From Monomorium pharaonis (taxonomy: Eukaryota > Arthropoda > Insecta > Hymenoptera > Formicidae): a DNA stretch of 64,000 nt. Where the stretch lies: positions 4,975,001 through 5,039,000 of the forward strand of contig NC_050475.1 in NCBI RefSeq assembly GCF_013373865.1, in the 5' to 3' direction. The notes under the pieces were generated by a model that was given only the letters and a program-made list of their open reading frames with translations, did not search any database and had not been told where the DNA came from. Both the position numbers and the translations under genes were made by a program. Below, one piece after another: positions 48,103 through 60,540 of the stretch. The first letter of the stretch is position 1; every line of letters starts with the position of its first letter.

Positions 48103-48480
48103 AATAATGAAATTCCAGTAAGTCGAGCCGCGGCACGACAAATTGAAATCAGAAACTTATAAAGGATGCTACATTACGTTGTAAATATATTGTTTCTCTA
48201 GCGAGTGAAAAATAAACACTCGATTTGAGAATATTATAAAGTAGTCAAGTAATAAAATAAAATTTTAATTTTATGATACCATAAGTTTGTTTTAATCAAA
48301 ACAATCAAAAATTCTTAAAAATGTTAAAAGACATAAATATTTTATATCCTTGTTAAATTATTGATATTAATAAAAAGATCGGGCACTCTTTTTTTCACGT
48401 GAGCTAATTAAGCCCATTGATTCATTAATGTTGAATATTTATTTTAAATTATCTCCTCCAATTTCGATTTATGCCAAATC
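48103..48480. other. AT-rich spacer
   Basis: No feature seen. Confidence 0.5.
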
Positions 48481-48916
48481 TATGTACATTAAATATACAT
48501 CGATATCATTATTACAGGTACTGTATGATCGAGAAATTGATAGACTTTTCGCATGGAACATGGGAAAACTAGGAAATTAATGCATAATGAGATTGTGGCG
48601 AAATCGGAGACGGTCAATAATAAATTCCGGTCATCGATGACAGAAGTGCGATGAAAGAGCGAGGTAGCGTAGGTGGAAGACGGAGGTTGCCGGTGCACCG
48701 TCACCGAGAGTGGAGAAGGTGAGATTACAAGGCAACACACCACCACAGAGCGCGATGTGCAATCACGATCGGAGACACACGTGGAGGATCGAGATCGTGC
48801 CATGCAGCCGGTCCTCCTTCATTCGACGAGGACCCCCTTTCCCGATAATAATTAGACGCTGCCATGCCTCTGACGTCCTTTACCTTCCCTCCCTCCCGGC
48901 CCCCCGCGTTTCCCAG
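48481..48916. other. GC-richer island before a candidate terminal exon
   Basis: Open frames on both strands overlap here. The last ~50 bases form the pyrimidine tract of the acceptor at 48916. Confidence 0.4.
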
Positions 48917-49300
48917 TGGACGATCGTGCAAGATTCGGGGCCCGACATAGCAATCAAGGGAACTGTCTGCGTGAAAGCTGACAGCACCGGATGCAATAAC
49001 CCAGACGACACTTTGCAACTTTGTGTCTTGCCACAGGGTACAATTATGTTACTTCCCGCAAATTGCATCGTGTCGAATATGAACGCGTTTTCATGAGCAA
49101 TGTAACGTAACATTTCTCTTTATTTATAAGAGAAGGATAAGAAATTCAAAATATTTATTAAATGCTTACGCTGTGCTAGACTTATTCCCTTTATTTTATC
49201 AATAGTATCGTCATAATAATTTCAACGTTTGTTTCAATGTACATTTAAGATAAAATATAGTTTGCATTGTACAACAAAATAAATATGTGTGCCAATGTAA
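48917..49300 (+). CDS. Candidate 3'-terminal exon with poly(A) signal, unidentified
   Basis: A long pyrimidine tract ending TTTCCCAG (48916) is a strong acceptor. From 48917 a frame in phase 0 runs 59 codons to TGA at 49094-49096. The peptide has four cysteines and a secreted or extracellular look (for example GTVCVKADSTGCNNPDDTLQ), with codon composition unlike chance AT-rich frames. An AATAAA at 49278-49283 followed by a GT-rich stretch (TATGTGTGCC) gives a credible 3' end. The same frame is open upstream of the acceptor, so splicing is not proven. Alternatives are chance or an unspliced non-coding RNA. No family recognised. Confidence 0.35.
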
Positions 49301-51070
49301 TAAAAAATAATTTTATCATAAAACGAATTCTTTAACGTTTCAAAAATTTTAGGTGGTAATATTAGAGACAGAGAGAGAGAGTGTGTGTATGTGTGTGTTA
49401 TAAATTAAAAGCATTCATTAAAATAAAAAAAGGAACAGTTAATGCTATCAATGCAAAAAATAAAACAATAAAGTCAAAGAAGAATATTATGACATATGGT
49501 CTAAATTTTAAAATAAGAGAATGTATCAAATTTAAATATGACACATATTACTTTGTATAGATGGCGCATGCTTACCGGATTTATACTTGGTCAACAATAT
49601 GTATTCTAAAAAAAATAAGAGATGGGAAATATATTTTACTTCTTTTATATAAATATGAGATCACGATGCGATTAAAAGATGAATAAAAGTTAACAAGTCT
49701 TTTGATTACAAATGGAGGATAAAGTCGACAATCTGACACAAGCACACGAGGAAAAAAGATTAATGCATACGAAGAGAAAAGGAAAAAGGCGAGAGTAGAC
49801 AATCAAACGGATTTCGGAGGCTTGTCATCCCTGCTAAATCCATCCAACGAACGAAAGGCAGAGTGACGTTGTGCGATTGCGTTCACAGTGAAAGATCCAT
49901 TTGGATGAGCCAAATTTATCGTCTCGAAAGAAGCTTTATGGAAGAAGGGGAGAAAATCTAAAATCTTCGCTCGAAATCGACTACTCCAGTTTGAATCACG
50001 TGTACAACGACGTATAAACAAATGTAAAAACACGTATCATTTCTTGAATTTCTCGAAACAAGCTCTCAAACAAGGACAACATTACGTTGGCACACACGAA
50101 AAAAGATAAACGAGGACGTTGCAAAAATCATTAGAAATATTATTTCCTTATTGTGTGTTAATTTTGAAATATAATAATAAAATAATAGGACGTCACATAA
50201 TATAAATCATTAATTATTAATAATGTACGATAAAATTTCAGCTTAACATATAAATAACACATTATTTCACATTATTTTGCTATTGTTTGGAGGCTATTGT
50301 AAAAAACTTATTTTATATGTATAATAAATCGTTAACATAATATTTTAATGTTAACATTCACACTCTCTTTCACGCTATTTTAATATGCATATTAAATTCA
50401 TATTAATCTTGATATTTATCTTTCTAATTTACTTGTACAGACTCGTGATTATATGTAAAGATAAAAAATTTTAATATACTACAATAAAATAAACGTTACA
50501 AATTTTTTTATGATTAAACGCTCAGCTTACAAATTTAGATTTATGTTAGATTTACATTATGTTTTTTCAAGTTTAATAATTTTAATGTTAAAGTAAACGC
50601 AAAGAAAAGATGAGTCAATTGTAAATAAAAAGTATAAAATTTAATAAACTTTAATACACACGCATAAGGCTTTAATGTACACGCACGTTAAAGAGACCGG
50701 ATCAGATTAGAATGACGAATAGCCGTTTGTCATGCAACGTTGATAACACTGAGGTTGCTTGTACAAATATAAAACTGCAAAAAAAAAAAAGGAAATGTAG
50801 TTTGCTATTATAAAAAACACATCTTTCAATTGTCTAAAAACTAAAAACTCAAAATATAAGGAACATGAAATAAGATTGTAATTCATTTATTGTATATCAT
50901 TCTTATACTTTCATTAAATTTAGTGTGTAAATTTTAATAAGAAGTTAATTCGAAGAGATAAGATCTTTTCAACGTAAAGAATTATGCATTTTGTATATAT
51001 ATTCATTAAAGAACTTCACTGATTACCATATCTTTGGAGATACCTTGTGTATATTCATTGCATATTATAA
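49301..51070. other. AT-rich spacer
   Basis: AT-rich with a GA/GT microsatellite at 49370-49399. A T-rich acceptor on the minus strand (TTTTTTTTTGCAG near 50779) is followed by short open frames but no donor. Confidence 0.5.
49370..49399. repeat. Compound (GA)n(GT)n microsatellite
   Basis: GA units pass into GT units with one AT interruption. Confidence 0.9.
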
Positions 51071-51840
51071 AAACGCGATCGCGAGGGGTAAGGGACCAGT
51101 TTTTAAAAAGCAATTAAATCGCTGTGCTCAATATACAAATAATTACAGGCCATCACAGAGGAATTTCGCGCATCGAGTCTCTGTCGCTCCGTTTGCCCAG
51201 GCTCGTATTAATACAAGTTATAGCGAACAGTGTTAAAAAACGACAGAATGATTAAATCACGCCCGGGAAAGGTTCATTTGGAACGATGATGGTCTAATAA
51301 TTGCCAATAAAAAAAGACGGGGCATTAGAGGGGACATAAGCGTTTACTACGCTAAAACAAACTAATAACCGGCGACGTCTAGACCCAGCCTGGGTGATCA
51401 AAGAGCGTTTAACGTCGTTTGCAGAAGGTGGAATCATCGGCCGATAGCAGCTGGTCGTAGGCTGGTAACCGCGATAAGCTTATAATTATCCCTAATAGCG
51501 CGTAATTTTGTTGTAAGAAAATATGTTGTGCCACCGGTGTGCAGAGCTTGATTTTAAAATACTAGCGGTTCAATTAAGTGTATAGTATTTCGTTCAAAAA
51601 TAATTTCTTTCCTTGCATATTTCTATGTATTCAATTCTTTTTCATATATTTATGCAATTTTTACCATTATATTTATATGAATAAATACAGTACAATTATT
51701 ATTATTGCACCATTTTTTAATTATAATATATTTAATTCAATGATAAAATTTATTGTTTAATTACATTTTAATTGCATTAAATCTGTTTTGTAAATAATTT
51801 TGAAGAAAAGAACTCTGATTTAATTTTGCTTCTTCTGCAT
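51071..51840. other. Mixed then AT-rich spacer
   Basis: 51070-51540 is GC-richer with a frame (ending 51236) showing weak codon bias. The rest is AT-rich. No supported exon. Confidence 0.4.
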
Positions 51841-52560
51841 TCATACGTTAAAGACGAGCTTTCCATTTGATCGCGAGAAATTATCGGCGAGCCAAGGCCA
51901 TCGATTGCTCGCAAGGCGTGAACTCAGCAAATTTCCGATAAACCCAATAACGTACAAGCGCTCGCGCTCGCGCCATAACCGGTGTAGCCTTTGGCGATTT
52001 GATTGGACTTTAATAAAGCATTCTCTGTCAGCGGCGACGGCGAACATTCCGCGTTGAAAAGTGGGACGCGATTGACGTTATTGATTTCGCGAATACTACT
52101 AGGGGACAGGAAAAGCGCCGGACGCTTTGGGCGCAGACGGCGACCATGATTTACCACCGTTCGCAGGGGGGGGGGGGAGGGGGCGAGGTTTTCGGGATAT
52201 CGGGAAATCCTATGTCTTGGGAATTAATCACCCTTTCTCGCCCCTTACGCTTACTCTTGATGTTACGTACCCTCCTTACCCTTTCTCCATCTTCATTACA
52301 ATTCCGTAAATTTCCCGCTGGGTTAGGATCGCCAGACCTGGCCGACGCCCTTTCGCGGCGATTCCATGAATGCGAATTTGCGAGTTTCATGCGGACGCAA
52401 AATGCTCCGCGAGCGACCGCATGTGTGCGATACGTAACTTCAAAAGCTGGATTTACTAGCGAATTAGTACGCCGAAATTCTGATAATTTAGTTGGACGTC
52501 GACGGGGGAAGCCGCCTGGGATTCAACGTGGAATTTCGATTTGACCGTATGTAAATACTG
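51841..52560. other. CpG-rich island with G-tract
   Basis: Several overlapping frames on both strands (up to 132 codons). It contains G12AG5 at 52166-52183. No splice pair found. Confidence 0.45.
52166..52183. repeat. G-tract (G12-A-G5)
   Basis: Homopurine run on the plus strand. Confidence 0.9.
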
Positions 52561-53131
52561 AACGATACGTGCATTAGAAATTGAAATTTCATACTGTCTC
52601 TGCAAGAAAATGTCTTAATATATAATGATTAATCTGCCGCGTATAAAAAAAAAAAAATAAATTATATAGAAACTCTGTAATATATATATTGTGTTACGTG
52701 ATTTTTTGCCCTTAATTGTATTAACATGATTTTGTAATAATTCAAGTATCAGAAAATGACTCTTTAAATTACAACCAGTAAAAACTCGACAAAATCAATG
52801 CCTAACTTTCAGTGATATACTTTTAATCATTCACTGATTATCAATCAGTGAAATAAGTACACTAATTCTGAAGTGAAAATCATTGAAAGACAGTGAATAT
52901 TCATTGATTACTAAATATGCAAATCAGTGAATAGCCACTGATTGCGATTTAGAGAAGATGCAATTTATAAGTAATTTATAATATTTAGGTTTTTATTAAT
53001 TAAAATAAGAAAACCGTTGTTCCAACGGAATATAATAAACCACAATATCTTTAATAATATTATAATTTCATAAACGAATTATAAAATACTGTTTAAAACT
53101 TTTACTGTACTTTTAAATCCTTTCTTCCTAG
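52561..53131. other. AT-rich spacer with a dyad cluster
   Basis: AT-rich. It contains the CACTGATT/AATCAGTG cluster at 52808-52943. Confidence 0.5.
52808..52943. repeat. CACTGATT / AATCAGTG dyad cluster
   Basis: Two perfect dyads, TCACTGATT-ATC-AATCAGTGA (52831-52851) and AATCAGTG-N6-CACTGATT (52922-52943). Related CAGTGA or CATTGA variants lie between and before them (52809, about 52880-52905). Confidence 0.6.
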
Positions 53132-53220
53132 CATTTCATAATATGAAGAGGTATAGCAACAAAGGAAGATGTACTCGACACATATCCGCAATGAGTTCAC
53201 CTAGCTATTTATTGGCCTAA
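53132..53220 (+). CDS. Weak candidate terminal exon, unidentified
   Basis: A very good acceptor (AATCCTTTCTTCCTAG, ending at 53131) is followed by a frame that includes an ATG at 53143 and ends at TAA 53218-53220. The 25 residues from the ATG are Lys/Arg/Ser-rich (for example MKRYSNKGRCTRHISAMSSP). It is short, without a nearby clear AATAAA, so chance is likely. Confidence 0.15.
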
Positions 53221-53394
53221 GAAGAATCATCCAGTCTGTCCAACAAAAGCTTGAGAGCCACTTATTCAACGATGGTAAACGCAAACAGCGTTCGATTCCA
53301 ATGAGAATCTCAGATATGTCTGTCCAACTGACTTCGGGGTTAATTGCTATTTCCTTTCGTCTCGCATTTAACCCTTTGCCTGGGACAAAACCGA
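53221..53394. other. Mixed spacer
   Basis: No feature recognised. Confidence 0.45.
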
Positions 53395-53408
53395 AGAGAG
53401 AGAGAGAG

Positions 53409-53464
<56 letters not shown>
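53395..53464. repeat. (AG)n microsatellite, ~70 bp
   Basis: Almost pure AG with one CG interruption. Confidence 0.97.
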
Positions 53465-53468
<4 letters not shown>

Positions 53469-53960
53469 TACGCGTTTACTCCAATTTATACGTTGGTCAT
53501 ATAAGTCGACTTCAGCTATTCTGTCTCCCCCGATCTCTCGACTGAACCCCTTTCCCCGCGGTCCTTTGTTCGTGCGATCGACGTGTCCACGCCCATTCGA
53601 TTAAAAGCGTATATACGTGATCGATTCCAATAATTAAATCTCATCATGTCGTATCATCGTGCGTCAGCCGCATTACGATGTGACTTCGCACGCCCGCGGG
53701 GCCTTTCGAGAAAATAAATCGCGGCGAGAGATCGCGCGGGCGTGCGCACAATGCTCGCTCGTTCTCTTCCCGCGCAGCGATATAATGGCGCGATTTTTGC
53801 TGTCGATTGAGCCCGAAGTGTTGCAGCATAACTAATTGCGTCGGAACAAAGACCGGTTTTTATTCTTGCGCGGGACGCGATTGCCGTATTATTTCGGCGC
53901 GATATCGAGGGTAACCAATTGATGAACGCTCTAGTATAATGGCTTCACTTTGGAACTGAT
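53465..53960. other. CpG-rich island
   Basis: GC-rich block with a 61-codon minus frame (53644-53829) lacking support. Confidence 0.45.
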
Positions 53961-54830
53961 TTGCGTACTGAATGGGTATTATGGCTTTTTCAAAAGGAAA
54001 TGTATCATACAAAAACTGTTTTCTCAGCTACAAAGTCAGTTAATTTCATTATATTAAGTAAGACAATTATTTTAAAATTTTTAAAATTTTATTATTATTT
54101 TACACATATAACTTATTGTCAAATTTTATAATCGGTTGATGATAAACAAGTAATTTATACTACTGAGGCAAATATAAGGAGAAACATTAGCAGACAAAAT
54201 TGATAAATTATAATGTTGACTAGCATATAATTGCAACTGGCCTAAATGTTGCAGTTTCAATCGCGTAATTATAAATTATCTGACAAAAATCAATTTTTCT
54301 TGTTTAGATAAATATGAATATAACATTAATTTATTTTTTAATTCACTTGATTGAATATTATAACAAAAGCCAATTTAGATATATAGAAAATAGAATAGAG
54401 ACATAGTCTTCTTGAAGAGCATACGATATAGTAAAAGATTTGTTCTTTCCTTCTGTTTGCCGGCATGTATAAGAAATTGAGGTTCGATAAATTAATATTT
54501 GTTTTACAAATTTGAATGGTAGAAATTCAGCAGAGTAAGAGTTAATTTAATATACGTATATCTGTGCATACACACGTACATACGTGCACGTATAGTCATC
54601 TGATGCAAAATTTTTTTTTAATGAAATTTTTCATCTCCCCTCATTGAAAAGAAATGTTTAATTACATAACTGTTGAATTTCACAATATTGGCATATAACA
54701 ATCGACGGAGATAGTGAAATAATTTACTGAGGGCAAAATGAATATAATGGAAGAATGTTATCGAGAAAAATTGACACGAGATACGAACACTAGCGCAGAA
54801 TAATAGAATTAACCTATGCAAATTCACACT
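53961..54830. other. AT-rich spacer
   Basis: AT-rich. A 69-codon minus frame near the right edge is Phe/Leu-rich and unsupported. Confidence 0.5.
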
Positions 54831-55740
54831 ACGTACTACGCGCGCGAATACGTTATATTAAATTCCATTGAATTAAATCAACTTTCGTCGGTACATGATG
54901 TCGGCGCAGCAGTTTAAATTAAACCGGCGATTGCAGAATTCATTTAGGTCCGCGTACGATTTGCGCCGGGGCGAATCCTGTCTTTCGAAAATTACCTTAT
55001 CTTCTCTTTAGCATACTGCGCGACTGTCACATCAAGAATTGCATTTCGAAGCAGTCGAGCGAAAAATTTTGTGCAAAGTGGCTACGTTCGCTCTAATATA
55101 ATGTTCCTCAACGCAGAAAGATTTAAAGCTCGGAGAGTTAGTAGGGTTCTCAGGCGCGTTCGTCGTGCACGCGCGTGAATATTACTTTTATTTTTAACAT
55201 CTTTTATTCACGTTGCCGATCGTGCATCCACTTCAGCCCTTCGGCGAATACAGGGATTTCCAAGCAATGGAATAAAATTGAAGAGCATTATCTACCCCAC
55301 GCGTGCGCGCAACGGCCGCTCCTTCCTTGGATTTTGAATTCTCCAATCATTCGCGAGTCTCGAAGTCGTCCGCAGAGTCTTGAAACGCGAGAACTTAACC
55401 GGATAGCACGGTTAAATCTGACGCAATCCTGCACGAAATCCCCGCCGATGAATTGCTCCGTACCGATGTAGGGATTATTGCTTTTCCCTTCCCCCTACAT
55501 ACCTATCTTTGCATCCGTACGGCGCGTCGCCTACTGAAATATCGAACTTCGTCTTTGATCGGGCCCGGTGCCTTAGGGAAATTACTGACTACGCCAAGAA
55601 AATCCGCTCCGTGATCGACGTCCAACAAATTCCGGTTCGATTGTGGAAGATTCTGAACACGTCGTCGTGGTCTCCGTGTGTACGTAAGGAATTATTATCT
55701 ACGGGATTGCTGTATACGCTTTAGTTTTTTTATCCTCGTA
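54831..55740. other. GC-richer island, no gene recognised
   Basis: Plus frames of 98 codons (55175-55471) and 71 codons (55509-55724) are open without splice support. A minus donor-like ATAG|GTATGT near 55502 with a weak acceptor would define only a 31-base exon (55503-55533). Confidence 0.4.
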
Positions 55741-57530
55741 TTTAAAGATTCCGTATAAAGTAATACATAACGGGCAATTTATTTATCAAAGATGACTAGA
55801 GCAGAGAAATTTAATTTCTTAAAATTTATTTTTCTACACGGTTGTAAATATTTTGCGATTTCATATTAATTAAGTTCATTAATTAAGTATTAATTAAGTA
55901 ATACAATTGATTAAGATACGATAAAATAGATAACATTTAAATTCAATATTCTAGTGCAATATATTTTATATAATTATATTTATATTATGTAATATACTGA
56001 CTGTGACAATGTTTGACAAAAATTAGACGGTTTTCGTAATCACAGTTTTTTCGTTAGTCACATAAGCATTATAAATCGGATTAAATGGATGTCGCATTGA
56101 ATGGAGAATAACTGGTTCAATGGTTAAATCAAATCAAGATATCTCTACCGATTAGAACGTCGACTAATAGTTGGCACAAAGAGGCACTATCTCTTCAAAG
56201 TAGAAAGCGACTTCGTGTCTTGCTTCTACTTAAGTTCCACGAGATCGATCCATGAGGGAAAGTTAAGTGACCCAAAGGGCTCCGTTACTGTTAAGAAATA
56301 GATCTTGAATTTCTTAAACTGCTCCCAATATAATTTTGATAGAGCTGAATAACCATTACCGTTTTTCTTTTGCGTAATCCATTATGCAATAATTCAATTT
56401 TTATTTCATTAATCAATATCTTCTTTCAGAATACTGTTTCTAATTTCGTGACTCAATTTAAAAAATAGGATACACTTGTGTGTGTGTGTGTAATCGTTAC
56501 ATCATGGTTAAAACTATTATTTTCGGAAATCGCCAAGAAAATTTGAGTTATTAAACATTATTTCGGTATTGCAACGGAAATTTCAATTTTTAATAAAATA
56601 TTGAATTAGCTGTCACGGATAATCAAACGAGAAATAGCTTTTACGATGGAAATTATTTCAATTTCCTGCCAATACACTAAACATTTGCTAATATGTATAT
56701 ATTCGATGCAAGACAGAGATCGATAAGATCCTTTTGCTGAAATAACAATTGCATCTAAGAATAAAGAAAGAACGCAGCGTTCGCTTTTAACAAGTATTTA
56801 TCACGGAATTTAAAAATCCATTTAATGAATATAATTAGCACAACATACAATTCGTAAATAGGTTTAATTGAGAACGAAATAAAAATATCCCATTTTGTAA
56901 ATTCAGATTTCTAAAGATAATAATTTTAAATCTCAAATATATCCCATGTTATTTTGATAAATTTATTTGTGATTCCATAATATAAAAGGTAGACATCCAA
57001 TTTTATAAGCAAAAAACTAATATTTAATCACCGGCTCATTGTTAATCAAATCTCTACACTTTTTTCATCTATAAATTAAAATATATAAAGATTTTTATGT
57101 TTTGTGTTATAAAAATAGATAATGCTTTTCATTTAGAAACGTTTCGTATTAAAAATATTCTAAATTTGTAGATGTATAAATAACTTTTTGATACTAAAAA
57201 TAAAAATGAAAATTTAAAAAACGTGAATATTAATATGAAAATGCATTAATATAGACTATATCTTATCATTATTCCGTCAATTTTATATAGTTTACATTAA
57301 TTCTATCAGAATCAAATTAATCCATTCCATTTTTCTATACATTCAAATATTCTGAAGTGTTCCAAAACGCGAATATTTCGCTAATAATGTTACAAAAGAA
57401 AAATGTAAGATTATATATATATAATTATAGATAATTTAATTAATTAATGTCAAGTTTCTTATATTTAATAGAGCAAAAGGAGAACTTGCTATTGTATTTT
57501 TGCTGAAATAATATCAAATCCGAAAAATTT
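55741..57530. other. AT-rich spacer
   Basis: AT-rich, with (TG)7 at 56477-56491. No supported gene. Confidence 0.55.
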
Positions 57531-57760
57531 GCGACAGTTATAGGTAACGGGGATCTGAAATGCTCTGTACGACGGGAACATATCAACGTCAGATCAAACG
57601 CGCGCGCTATCTCTGGTATCGGTATAAACGGTGAGTTACAACTTATCCATCGCGCGTAAATCAAGCCGCCGAAGTTCACGGCGTTCAAATTCCACAGGCA
57701 TACTGCCGCGCGCGTGTGTTAGGCCAGACAGTGGAATAAATTCCAAGGTGTAGATCTTAC
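57531..57760. other. GC-richer intronic-type flank of the candidate exon
   Basis: An ACG|GTGAGT plus-strand donor-like site near 57630 has only a weak acceptor. Otherwise unremarkable. Confidence 0.35.
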
Positions 57761-57822
57761 CTGCGTGTTTGGCCCGATCGAAAACGATCCTAGACACCGG
57801 CACTAAATCTCTTTGGCAATCA
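57761..57822 (-). CDS. Candidate internal exon (62 nt), unidentified
   Basis: On the minus strand a textbook acceptor (TTTTTCTCTTTCCACTTTCAG, ending at 57823) and a strong donor (CGCAG|GTAAGA) enclose 62 bases. Only one frame is open. It uses the first base to finish a codon, reads DCQRDLVPVSRIVFDRAKHA and leaves one base (G). It could be coding, or a 5'-UTR exon of a large minus-strand gene (it has no ATG). Splicing straight to 30772-30815 would create a stop in the coding frame. Insertion of 42171-42199 keeps the frame open. Protein family not recognised. Confidence 0.5.
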
Positions 57823-59130
57823 CTGAAAGTGGAAAGAGAAAAACTGCTTCACGCCACGGATTTTCGCGGTTACTATAGTACGAAGGTAATTGATGCTCGC
57901 GCTCTTACGCATTGAATTTTTGTAGAAGCGCCATAAAAACGATCAATCTTTGTTTGAAAACACGGTATGAGATTGTCCGGTTAAAGAAGAAACAAGAAGT
58001 AACAAGAGAAAAGAGTGCATTAGATAATTATTTCGCAATACACCTAGGTATTTAATATTTTTATTGTTTTATACTGATTTTACGTGGCCTTACGTATATG
58101 CGTTTTAATTGTGACAAGTTAAAACAGCTTTTAAGTAAAATGTATTATTGCTGAAAAATTACATTTCTTTGATATTTTTCTAAAGCTAATTTCTTTAAAA
58201 AAATGATACATATGTTCTAACATTGTGCATTTTTTAACTTCCTTCTTTTGAAAGATTTCTTATTTCTTACGTGTTATTTGTTACTTTAGCCAAAAAGATA
58301 TCACAATGTTCCTATCAAGACACTGACTTACAATTAGTCGAACTTTTTTTATTGATGCAGCATGCGAAATTCACGGATTGGTAACTTAGTTGTTCGTAAT
58401 TATGACTCGATCATGGCGTTACTGTGAGACAGGTGGCTTTAACTAGGTCCCAGTCTAGTATGGAAACTAGATGTAGGTGATTACATTTACCCCCGACGGA
58501 TCCTCCCTCACGTTGCATTTGCAAACTGATTCGATATATTGGGAGCCAGTGCGAGATTCGACTTAGGCTGCGATTACGCGAGATGCAGCAGGTAATAGGT
58601 ACGTGCGGCATGCATAAATAATAGTTGTGCCAGCTCGTGAGATGAATGAAACACAGCTGAGGTGTACGTTCCATTTATGCAAGAAAATTGTTATTGCACG
58701 TGAGAAACGTTCTAAAGAAAAAAATATATTTCTTCTTCTTTGTTTTAAGATTGTATCAGAAAAGTCGAATTGACGTCTTTTAAAATAATCAAGATAAATT
58801 CTTTTGGATAAACTAAAACTTATTTCAGAGAAAATAGAAATTTGAATTTAATATAAGGTGCAATATTAAAAAACACTAAAAAAGTTTTGTTTTGCGCAAT
58901 CAATATAATATAATTAATTTTAGAACATATCCAAATAAAAGAAAGTATATATTTGATTTAATGTTAACTACGACAAAAGCAAGTATGATGATAGCAAAAC
59001 AATGTTGTTAATCCTTTCAACACGTTGTTACAGTTTCTTTTGGGTGGATTATGTTTGATTAGAGAAACCTGTTAAGACGGGTAATAAATTGTAATGTGTC
59101 TCAAATATGAAGCGAGTGTTTCCTATGTCT
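57823..59130. other. Mixed to AT-rich spacer
   Basis: It contains the pyrimidine tract of the acceptor above (57824-57850 on the minus strand), AT spacer to 58380, a GC-richer block at 58380-58690 with an unsupported 87-codon minus frame, then AT spacer. Confidence 0.45.
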
Positions 59131-59222
59131 ATTATTAATTTTTCATTGTCGCCGTCGCTACAATTCCGCATCGTTCTTTCCCGTCTGTTACTGTTTTAAT
59201 TAAAGTCTCGATATTTTATGGA
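59131..59222 (+). repeat. Dispersed repeat, copy 1 of 3
   Basis: Begins ATTATTAATTTTTCATTGTC, continues CGTCGCTACAATT and ends TTTTAATTAAAGTC with an ATTTTA tail. It aligns by eye with 59753-59855 and 60808-60906 in the same orientation. Confidence 0.5.
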
Positions 59223-59752
59223 TACGTAAACCAACGTACACAGTTTCTCAATTATTTTGCTCCCAAGCACGAGCTATTACTCTCGCATTTCCAGCTGTTC
59301 CATTACTTAGACAAAAAGAAACTTCGTACACGCACGTAAAGCGTCATAAAGAAACTTACTTTCTCGTATTCTTTTATGTCAGGATTATAACTGTGAATAA
59401 ATAATAGATGGTTGAATTCAGGCGACGTATTCCTTACGAGTTCGCCCGTGCGTGATACTGGTAGGTACAACTTCACGGTATGTAGGTACTCGACTTTCGT
59501 ATATATAGTAAATGGGAAATCGATCGATGCATAGATTAATCTGAACTCGGTCCATATAATAGCTAGGACGTCGAAATAATTCATTGTAAGAATGTAGAAT
59601 TAAGCTCCCACTACGACGTATATGGATGAGACTGAAAGCATCGAGTTCGTACGTAATCAATATTCCGCAATTAATTATTACGTTACCGGACCATCAGAAC
59701 GGGTAAGATAATCAATAAGGAATGCATTATAACGTCGGGTGAATCTTGCAGT
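59223..59752. other. Mixed spacer
   Basis: Overlapping 93- and 80-codon minus frames (59303-59584, 59418-59660) have no firm support. A possible 31-base minus exon at 59360-59390 is noted under rejected items. Confidence 0.4.
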
Positions 59753-59855
59753 GTTCATTAACTTTTTATTCCGGACGTCGCTGCAATTTTCCTCCGATCG
59801 CTCCCGCCCGCTCGCGCCTCTTATCCTTTTCATTAAAGCCTTCATTTCGCGTAGT
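59753..59855 (+). repeat. Dispersed repeat, copy 2 of 3
   Basis: Shares GTTCATTAACTTTTTATTCC, CGTCGCTGCAATT and TTCATTAAAGCCTTCAT with the other copies. The middle part is diverged and C-rich. Confidence 0.5.
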
Positions 59856-60540
59856 GATGTAAATTATTACATTTTTAATTATCATGTCTAATAAAATCTT
59901 CTTTTTATCCCTTTTTCCCCATTAACGCGAGCATTTTCCCTCGCGAAAGTTGTTCTACGGATTATAAAAACGCAATTCCAGTAGCGACGCAACCGGCACT
60001 ATTAAACATGTTATTTCAGAAAAGAATCTAAATCACGTTTATAAATGATTTCCTGAAAATAAAGTAGAATTTTGCTGCGCGTAAGTACATTTTCCAAACA
60101 AATCCTTTGTCACGTAATTGCATTAAAAGAGAGAGAGACTGCGATTTAATGTAATATATAAAAAATCAATGACTGTCTTTCGAAAATATATAATCGTAGG
60201 GTAGGGTACAAGAATTCAAATCAAAAAATACATCCAATTATAATAATATGCATTATCCCCAGAGAAAATGCTCGCTGCATAATTTATATATAATACCCCG
60301 ATCACATCTGGTAGTTCATTTAATTACAGATTAATTTTCATCAATAAAATATACAAAGCTTTATGTGTAAGCCTCCATTAACTACTTTTAACCAAATATA
60401 TTCATCCTTTATTGAAAAAAATGATGGCAATGACCTCATAACATGCGCAGCCTTATTGAAATCTTAACTCATTTCCTTAATATCTCACGAAACACACACA
60501 CACACACACAATGTTTGTATACAGATTTTAGAGGCTTATA
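59856..60540. other. AT-leaning spacer
   Basis: It contains (AC)n at 60492-60510. A plus donor-like GCGC|GTAAGTAC near 60075 has stops in all frames upstream to the nearest acceptor. Confidence 0.45.
60492..60510. repeat. (AC)n microsatellite
   Basis: Nine to ten AC units. Confidence 0.95.

Noticed and set aside
49558..49570. AGATGGCGC, close to the fly CTCF core
   Set aside because: A single 9-base match with no flanking or clustered support.
55503..55533. Possible 31-nt minus exon (ATATTTCAG acceptor, ATAG|GTATGT donor)
   Set aside because: Weak pyrimidine tract and very short. It can follow 57761-57822 in phase but then breaks phase with 42171-42199.
59360..59390. Possible 31-nt minus microexon (TTTATTCACAG acceptor, AAA|GTAAGT donor)
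   Set aside because: The donor lacks the exon-side G and the segment is very short. The surrounding frame is open anyway, so an exon adds no explanatory value.
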